From JAKAFX01 sp043196285 (lineage in GTDB: Archaea; Thermoplasmatota; Thermoplasmata; Thermoplasmatales; Thermoplasmataceae): DNA of 46,977 bases. The notes under the pieces were generated by a model, which was given only the letters and a program-made list of their open reading frames with translations, did no database searches and was not told the origin of the DNA. The translations under genes and the position numbers were made by a program. Location of the stretch: contig JBBYJL010000004.1 in the NCBI GenBank assembly GCA_043196285.1, positions 1-46,977 of the forward strand, read 5' to 3'. This document shows, one piece after another, positions 42,184-46,977 of this stretch; positions within the stretch are counted from its first letter, which is position 1; the number at the start of each line of letters is the position of its first letter.

Positions 42184-42383
42184 TTAAGAGTTTCCTCCGA
42201 CCCTATTACGGTCATTATTCTCGCGATCTGTCTCCTGATCGATTTCATCTTGCCTGGACTGACAGGAGATCCACCCATTGCAACCGAAGCCCTCTCCTTC
42301 AACAGAAGCTGTTGAAGATTCTTCAGCTTGGATTTTATCTCTTCACTGCTCATTTCCCTTATCTGCTTGGCTCTCAGCTCCAG
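42180..42383 (-). CDS. rpl29: Ribosomal protein uL29, apparent CTG start
   Basis: 67 aa from CTG 42383. The sequence then runs ELRAKQIREMSSEEIKSKL, which lines up from its first residue with archaeal uL29 ('M.LRvKEIREMS.EEL'). A strong GGAGGTGAT lies 4 nt before the CTG. An in-frame ATG at 42407 would add eight residues upstream of that site and has no site itself; a downstream ATG (REM) would cut off conserved residues. It overlaps the uS3 3' end by 41 nt and aIF1 by 4 nt. Confidence 0.85.
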   Translation of the reverse strand: MELRAKQIREMSSEEIKSKLKNLQQLLLKERASVAMGGSPVSPGKMKSIRRQIARIMTVIGSEETLK

Positions 42384-43020
42384 TTGAATCACCTCCTTTA
42401 ATTTCATCAGTTGTTTTTTCAACAGGTCCTGGTGGAGAAACGTCGATCTCGTCTGGAAGTCTGTAATCAGAATTAAGAATTCCAACAGAAATACCAATAA
42501 TTCCAAGTTTAAGTTTTGCAGCTGCAAATCCTCTGATCATACCTATTCTAGCTGGTTCTCCAGAGTATTTGATTGACCCGGAAATAAATTTCTGCGACCT
42601 GGCCCTTTCGCCGGAAAGTTTGCCCCCGATCCTAATTATGACTCCCTTACTCTTACTTTCAACAGTTCTTCTTAAGGCAGTGTTGCCAGCTCTTCTGTAG
42701 GACCATCCTTTTTCAAGTGTCAGGGCAATCTTCTTTGACACTATGTAAGGGTTGAGATCCGGCTTGTCCACTTCCTTAACCTCGATTTGAGGTGATTCCA
42801 CCTTGAATACCTTTTCGAGATGTTCAGTGATTTCCTGGACCTTCATGCCTCTTCTACCTATCACCAGTCCAGGTTTATTCACGTGTAATGTTATGCTGTT
42901 ACCGAATGGAGTTCTCTTTATCTCCATTCCTCCATATCCTGCAGTATCAGTTTCACTCTTGATGTATTCAGTTATAAGCAACCGGTTGACGGCGTCCTGT
43001 ACAAATTTTCTTTCTTTCAC
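42343..43020 (-). CDS. rps3: Ribosomal protein uS3
   Basis: 225 aa. The KH domain is clear (HVNKPGLVIGRRGMKVQEITE), with YSGEPARIGMIRGFAAAKLKLGIIGISV in the C-terminal domain. The last 35 residues form an acidic polar tail (VEKTTDEIKGGDSTGAES...), part of which is encoded over the uL29 ribosome site and start. uL22 precedes it with a 4-nt overlap. Confidence 0.97.
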   Translation of the reverse strand: MKERKFVQDAVNRLLITEYIKSETDTAGYGGMEIKRTPFGNSITLHVNKPGLVIGRRGMKVQEITEHLEKVFKVESPQIEVKEVDKPDLNPYIVSKKIALTLEKGWSYRRAGNTALRRTVESKSKGVIIRIGGKLSGERARSQKFISGSIKYSGEPARIGMIRGFAAAKLKLGIIGISVGILNSDYRLPDEIDVSPPGPVEKTTDEIKGGDSTGAESQADKGNEQ

Positions 43021-43475
43021 TCTTTTACCTCCTCCAAAACCATGGAAATGTTAACCAGGTCTTTGACAAAAAGCCCAGCAGAGCCGTGCGCTTTCGGCCT
43101 GTACTTCTTAATCATCCTTCCCTTTGATGCCTCAACGTGCACCAGTCTGAGATTGTCTGTATCCAGTCCCTTGAATTCGGCATTCGCAACAGCGTTAAGG
43201 AAAGTTTGTTTGAAAGCCTTCATCGCTTTGACAGGATATCTGCCTGGGCCGACCCCTTTTCTGTGGGATACTGAATCGAGGTACCTGAAATATGGTACTG
43301 CAGTCCTTTTCTCAATAACTCCATCTATGATATCCCTGAGTTCTGATATATTCTTTCCGCGAAGGAAATGTGCGATGTTCACCGCATCCTTCAGGGATAT
43401 GTCTTCCTCTACAGATCTGGAAATCGCATTTTTCTCAGGTAATTTTTCAATTGCATATCCTTTCATTTTCATCAC
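43017..43475 (-). CDS. rpl22: Ribosomal protein uL22
   Basis: 152 aa archaeal form. NIAHFLRGKNISELRDIIDGVI, PYFRYLDSVSHRKGVGPGRYPVKA and LRLVHVEASKGRMIKKYRPKAHGSAG are conserved; the last block lines the exit tunnel. It overlaps uS19 and uS3 by 4 nt each. Confidence 0.97.
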   Translation of the reverse strand: MMKMKGYAIEKLPEKNAISRSVEEDISLKDAVNIAHFLRGKNISELRDIIDGVIEKRTAVPYFRYLDSVSHRKGVGPGRYPVKAMKAFKQTFLNAVANAEFKGLDTDNLRLVHVEASKGRMIKKYRPKAHGSAGLFVKDLVNISMVLEEVKE

Positions 43476-43930
43476 TTCAACGGCATGAACTTGGAAGATC
43501 TCGTGGCTCCAACACCTGGTCCAGAGTGTTTCACCTCTTTTCTGGTCGTTGAATACTCTCCCAAATAATGTCCTATCATTTCAGGTTTGATTTCAAACTT
43601 GACGTACGAGTTTCCATTATAGACTTCTACTACCTTGCCAACGTATTTTGGTATTATAATCAGATCTCTGATATGAGTTTTCAGGGAAGCCTTGTTAGAT
43701 TCGAGAAGTTTCTGGTGCATGGCTAGCTGATCATGATTCATCTCCCTGCTTAGTGTTCTTCTTGCGCGAGAAGGCAATATTTCGAGCAGGTCTTCCATGG
43801 GCATATTTTTCAATTCTTCGAGAGGGTATCCTCTATAGAGAAATTCTTTTGATCTTCCCATCACAACTTTCTGCGACTTTCGAGCCTTCCTCTTTATTGA
43901 TTTGACTGATGCCTGTTTTTTAACTGCCAT
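43472..43930 (-). CDS. rps19: Ribosomal protein uS19
   Basis: 152 aa. The archaeal N-terminal extension (EFLYRGYPLEELKNM, LLPSRARRTLSRE-like LEILPSRARRTLSRE) precedes the uS19 core LKTHIRDLIIIPKYVGKVVEVYNGNSYVKFEI with HYLGEYSTTRKEVKHSGPG. It starts one base into the uL2 stop. Confidence 0.97.
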   Translation of the reverse strand: MAVKKQASVKSIKRKARKSQKVVMGRSKEFLYRGYPLEELKNMPMEDLLEILPSRARRTLSREMNHDQLAMHQKLLESNKASLKTHIRDLIIIPKYVGKVVEVYNGNSYVKFEIKPEMIGHYLGEYSTTRKEVKHSGPGVGATRSSKFMPLK

Positions 43931-44625
43931 TAATCTTTCCTCCTCTGCGGTGAAAGCCTGCCCACCTTCCTTCCAGGCGGAGCTCCTCTAGCAACCGTAC
44001 TTGGTCTTCCCACATGCTGATGGTTGCCCCCGCCATGTGGATGGTTAACTGCATTCATAGCAACGCCTCTTACAGTGTAAGGACGCTTAGCTTTGCTTTG
44101 CAGATAATGAATATGATTGCCGGCCTTAAGTATCGGTAGATCTCTTGCACCTGATCCTGCCACTATTCCAACTGTGGCCTTACAACCTGGATTGAATTTC
44201 CTGATTTTCCCAGAAGACAATTTGATTGAAACCCCTTCTCCATCATGACTTATTATTAGGGCCGATGAACCTGCAGTGCGGCAAAACTTGCCCCCATCGC
44301 CAGGCATGCTTTCAATATTATGTACTAACGATCCATCAGGGATTATTCCAAGGGTTGCTGTAATCCCTTTATTTATTTCTCCAGAAGTACCAGAAGAAAT
44401 AGTTTGTCCTACGAAGGCTCCAGTAAATGCAAGCTGATAGTCTTTCTTACCATCCGAATCTTCAATAACCAGCAAAGGGGCATTCCTGCCAGGAGCATGA
44501 ACGATATCCTTGACGGTGTATATGCCTGCACCAGGTAATTTAAGTGGAGTCACATGCCTGTGGCTTGGGCTCCTGTAGACTAATCCTCCCTTTCCTCTTC
44601 TTTGTGGAACTATATGTTTTCCCAT
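43930..44625 (-). CDS. rpl2: Ribosomal protein uL2
   Basis: 231 aa. RRGKGGLVYRSPSHRH at the start, GRNAPLLVIED, GDGGKFCRTAGSSALI in the core and AMNAVNHPHGGGNHQHVGRPSTVARGAPPGRKVG near the end, which carries the conserved His close to the peptidyl-transferase centre. Confidence 0.98.
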   Translation of the reverse strand: MGKHIVPQRRGKGGLVYRSPSHRHVTPLKLPGAGIYTVKDIVHAPGRNAPLLVIEDSDGKKDYQLAFTGAFVGQTISSGTSGEINKGITATLGIIPDGSLVHNIESMPGDGGKFCRTAGSSALIISHDGEGVSIKLSSGKIRKFNPGCKATVGIVAGSGARDLPILKAGNHIHYLQSKAKRPYTVRGVAMNAVNHPHGGGNHQHVGRPSTVARGAPPGRKVGRLSPQRRKD

Positions 44626-44634
44626 TTCATCACC

Positions 44635-44886
44635 TCAGAATATTCCTATCCTTCCGCCGACATCCTCAGCAGAATATCCCTCTGCAAGAGAGACTATAGC
44701 TTTCTTTCCCCTCTTCGAGATTAAGATATTCACAGAGACAACTTTAACGTCGAATCTTTCCTCTACCTCCTTCTTTATCTGGTTGCGTTTAGCCTTTCGG
44801 TCTACCACAAAAGTGAGCTTGTTCTCCTTTTCCATCAAAAGCATGGATTTTTCTGTAGCAACCGGCGAATAAACAAATTGACTCAT
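44635..44886 (-). CDS. rpl23: Ribosomal protein uL23
   Basis: 83 aa. YSPVATEKSMLLMEKENKLTFVVDRKAKRNQIKKEVEERFDVKV is standard; it sits at the tunnel exit, where SRP and the Sec channel dock. It overlaps uL4 by 4 nt. Confidence 0.97.
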   Translation of the reverse strand: MSQFVYSPVATEKSMLLMEKENKLTFVVDRKAKRNQIKKEVEERFDVKVVSVNILISKRGKKAIVSLAEGYSAEDVGGRIGIF

Positions 44887-45650
44887 CGTATTTCCTCCAG
44901 TATTTTTATTGCATCATTCGTGTATATGGTCAATCTTCCTCCCTTTCCCCCTGGAGCAATCTTCCTGATACTGAGATTCCTTGCACTCGAAATCTCCACT
45001 CCAGGGATAGAAGCAAAGGCTCTGAGTTTCGATGTATCGCTACCCACAATCAGTACACTTCTTGGAGTTTTGTAAGTCCTTCCCCTCATTTTGCCTCTTC
45101 CTGCTCTTATTTTGGTCCCTTCCTTGGCTCTTTTCAGGTCATCATTGAGACCCATCTGCTCAAGGAAATATTCCGCATCCTTTGTTTTTTTAATTTCTTC
45201 GATGCTGCTGTCAGCGATCAGGGGGAGAGACAGGTCATCTGGTATCTTGTGACCTCGCTTCCTTACATAGTCAATAGAGGCGGTCATTGAAATTGCGGAC
45301 CCCAAGGCTAATTTCCTCTCCTTCTTATTAATCCCTATGAATAGGTTTTTAGTGGATCTTGGAGAATGGGCGCTTCTGCCACCAACAAAACTCGCGTTTA
45401 TAACCCCTCTTGAAGATCCTGCGACTCTCGGGATTCTTGACATACCATGGTTTGGCCCCAGATTATGGCCAACCTGACGCATGCCTGCAAACGAATATGA
45501 CCCATATGGCTGCCTGTTTGATAGTGCACTAGACCTGAAAGCCTTTTCAATAAGATCAGTTCTTGGAGGAATTTCGAATATTTCTGGCACCTCTACTTCA
45601 CCAACAACTTCTCCCTTAGATGAATATAATTTTGATTTCACTTCAATCAC
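44883..45650 (-). CDS. rpl4: Ribosomal protein uL4
   Basis: 255 aa archaeal/eukaryotic-type uL4. RQPYGSYSFAGMRQVGHNLGPNHGMSRIPR and VGGRSAHSPRSTKN form the extended loop that reaches the exit tunnel; RAGRGKMRGRTYKTPRSVLIV lies in the globular domain. It overlaps uL3 by 8 nt. Confidence 0.97.
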   Translation of the reverse strand: MIEVKSKLYSSKGEVVGEVEVPEIFEIPPRTDLIEKAFRSSALSNRQPYGSYSFAGMRQVGHNLGPNHGMSRIPRVAGSSRGVINASFVGGRSAHSPRSTKNLFIGINKKERKLALGSAISMTASIDYVRKRGHKIPDDLSLPLIADSSIEEIKKTKDAEYFLEQMGLNDDLKRAKEGTKIRAGRGKMRGRTYKTPRSVLIVGSDTSKLRAFASIPGVEISSARNLSIRKIAPGGKGGRLTIYTNDAIKILEEIR

Positions 45651-46632
45651 CCTGCTTCGATTCTATGGAAATATATGGTAGATTTATTTCCTTAACGGCC
45701 GGAACCTTAGCTCTGGCAGGCTCCCTTAACTTTATGAGTCTCTTGGAGGGGCCCGGTATGGATCCATGTAGCAATATGTAATCATTTCTTACTAGACCAT
45801 AACCAAGATGGCCACCTTTTACGTTTACCATACTTACTTCTTCTTTTGTTCCATATTTCAAAATTCGTATGTTATGAGTAGTCCTCTGCTGATATCCCTT
45901 TTGTCCTGCCTGTGGAACTGTGTTCCTAACCCAGTCTGGATGCCAAGGACCAAGAGTACCTATCATTCTTCTGTGTTTTCTGTTTTTTCTTGGAAGAAGT
46001 TTGACACCAAATCTTTTCACGTGTCCGGTGAATCCTTTCCCCTTTGTAACTGCAATAACATCAACGAATTCTCCTGTTTTTGAAAAATCATTAAACGTAA
46101 GATCACTGCCAAGTTTCGACCTTGCATAGCTAAGTTTCTCCTCGTTTGATTCTCCACCTATCTTAACTTCAAATATATCAGGAGTTTTTGTGGGAATCCC
46201 TGTAACTAACTGTGGATTTGTATGAACAAGTAATCTAACTTCTGAGAAACTTCCTTTGAATTCCTTTGGAGTCGACTCCTTTCTACTTGGTATTCTCTTC
46301 ATTAATTCAGGTTTCAAGGTTTTTGTCCATTCCTCATGAACTACCCTCAAACCATCAAGCGTTTCATCATATAGTCTTATAGCGATAACACTCAGGGGGG
46401 GGACCTCTATTATCGTGACCGCACTCATAAGATTCTGTCCTGCGGTTACACTATGCTGTCTATAATCGATCATTTCGACATGAGTCATTCCAACCTTGAA
46501 GCCTGCAAATGCCTGTATTTTTACTTTTCCAGCAATTTCAGGCCAGCTTCTGATTGACCCCTGTTGCTTTTTAGCCCTCACTCTAGGATAGTATGCTTTC
46601 GATCCCCTTCTGGGATGATGCGGTGTTGCCAT
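45643..46632 (-). CDS. rpl3: Ribosomal protein uL3
   Basis: 329 aa, the first gene of the long minus-strand ribosomal run. It opens MATPHHPRRGSKAYYPRVRA; VDVIAVTKGKGFTGHVKRFGVKLLPRKNRKHRR and GTLGPWHPDWVRNTVPQAGQKGYQQRT are hallmarks of the loop near the peptidyl-transferase centre. ATG at 46632. It overlaps uL4 by 8 nt. Confidence 0.98.
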   Translation of the reverse strand: MATPHHPRRGSKAYYPRVRAKKQQGSIRSWPEIAGKVKIQAFAGFKVGMTHVEMIDYRQHSVTAGQNLMSAVTIIEVPPLSVIAIRLYDETLDGLRVVHEEWTKTLKPELMKRIPSRKESTPKEFKGSFSEVRLLVHTNPQLVTGIPTKTPDIFEVKIGGESNEEKLSYARSKLGSDLTFNDFSKTGEFVDVIAVTKGKGFTGHVKRFGVKLLPRKNRKHRRMIGTLGPWHPDWVRNTVPQAGQKGYQQRTTHNIRILKYGTKEEVSMVNVKGGHLGYGLVRNDYILLHGSIPGPSKRLIKLREPARAKVPAVKEINLPYISIESKQGD

Positions 46633-46977
46633 CTATGATTTCACCCGAAATAACCGTTACACTTACTGATTATGCAAAATTTAGCGATAATCCACAGGGA
46701 TGTTAGTAACATTGCCCTTCGTGTATGGTTAAGTAACGGGTTAAGGCAAGTCCGTATTTAAACCTTTACCGACATAGTAACTGGTCAGTTAAATATGCAT
46801 TGGCCTTCGTCAGAACATATTTTTTGAACCGAAAGATCAATATACAATGAATTAAGTATATTAATAACATGATTTATCTGTCAGCAGAAACACCCAGAGA
46901 TCAGGAAATTATGGAGAAATTTTAGAGAGCATATGTGAATCTTAAGAAAATAGTGGACAAACTATAGGAAGGAAATG
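46633..46977. other. 345-nt region upstream of the ribosomal run
   Basis: No complete gene is seen. It contains the probable operon promoter (TATA at 46755-46762, minus strand). The plus strand right of 46860 is AT-rich and has short open frames broken by stops. The window ends in AGGAAGGAAATG, which might be a ribosome site and ATG of a plus-strand gene beyond the edge, but only the start codon is visible. Confidence 0.5.
46755..46762 (-). promoter_or_regulatory. TATA box, probable promoter of the ribosomal protein run
   Basis: On the minus strand TTTAAATA is preceded by GGTAAAGG, a good BRE-like purine element. It predicts transcription from about 46733, giving a leader near 100 nt before uL3, long for a Thermoplasmatales message. 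A weaker AT-rich site (CTAAATTTT, near 46675-46683) lies closer and cannot be excluded. Confidence 0.5.

Noticed and set aside
42384..42527. Longer uL29 starting at 42527 or ATG 42407
   Set aside because: The extra residues are uS3 DNA in another frame, are not part of the family, and lie upstream of the strong ribosome site.
1..46977. CRISPR array or cas genes
   Set aside because: No regularly spaced 24-37-nt repeats and no Cas-like proteins were seen in any part of the window.

Overview
This is chromosomal DNA from a thermoacidophilic euryarchaeon, most likely of the Thermoplasmata (a relative of Thermoplasma, Ferroplasma or Cuniculiplasma). The evidence is the archaeal ribosomal protein set (eL40, eL37, eL10, eL19, eL32, eS4), aIF1, aIF5A, Orc1/Cdc6, an LSm protein, membrane-anchored archaeal Lon, AdkA-type adenylate kinase, bifunctional FBP aldolase/phosphatase, Cbf5 and Nop5. 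The ribosomal cluster carries no eL34 or eL14, Shine-Dalgarno sites read GGTGAT/GAGGTG, and many stand-alone genes have a TATA-like box 25-35 nt before the start codon, as leaderless messages do. Genus is inferred, not shown. No rRNA, tRNA or CRISPR array was found.

Layout. 1-7.5 kb: the end of a surface glycoprotein, an AcoX/NAD-kinase-like protein, a DUF2070 membrane protein, chorismate synthase (minus strand), a decayed repeat, then lon overlapping a Cgi121-like gene. 7.6-9.6 kb: a small unknown protein and a UPF0200 kinase face an eL40-purQ pair; eL40 is only 49 codons and overlaps purQ at GTGA. 9.6-13.1 kb: a possible structured small RNA, then two large membrane proteins that share a repeated Glu-x-x-Met-Gly motif; the second ends in a two-cluster ferredoxin domain. 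13.2-19 kb: FBP aldolase/phosphatase, 2-oxoacid:ferredoxin oxidoreductase (two subunits), a UPF0173 hydrolase and a methyltransferase. 19-25.8 kb: cdc6 and folC (minus), the decayed end of an IS21-like element, an AlaX-like protein that has lost all four zinc ligands, a membrane protein with a zinc ribbon, a second copy of the decayed repeat, an MFS transporter and a 53-aa AbrB-type protein. 26-30 kb: eL10, an aIF5A-agmatinase pair (polyamine synthesis next to a hypusine-modified factor), and LSm-eL37-purF.

30-46.6 kb: one long minus-strand run read from right to left: uL3, uL4, uL23, uL2, uS19, uL22, uS3, uL29, aIF1, RNase P Rpp29, uS17, uL14, uL24, eS4, uL5, uS14, uS8, uL6, eL32, eL19, uL18, uS5, uL30, uL15, secY, adkA, an EMC3/TMCO1-like insertase, cmk, cbf5 and nop5. 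Start and stop codons overlap at most joints, so the run is probably translated in a coupled way from a promoter near 46.76 kb. It unites ribosome assembly, rRNA modification (Cbf5, Nop5), RNase P and the membrane insertion machinery.

Most notable: the duplicated-motif membrane proteins at 9.8-13.1 kb, the zinc-ligand-free AlaX, the roughly 225-nt two-frame overlap of cbf5 and nop5, the apparent CTG start of uL29, the IS21-like remnant, and the paired decayed repeats at 4.7 and 24.1 kb.
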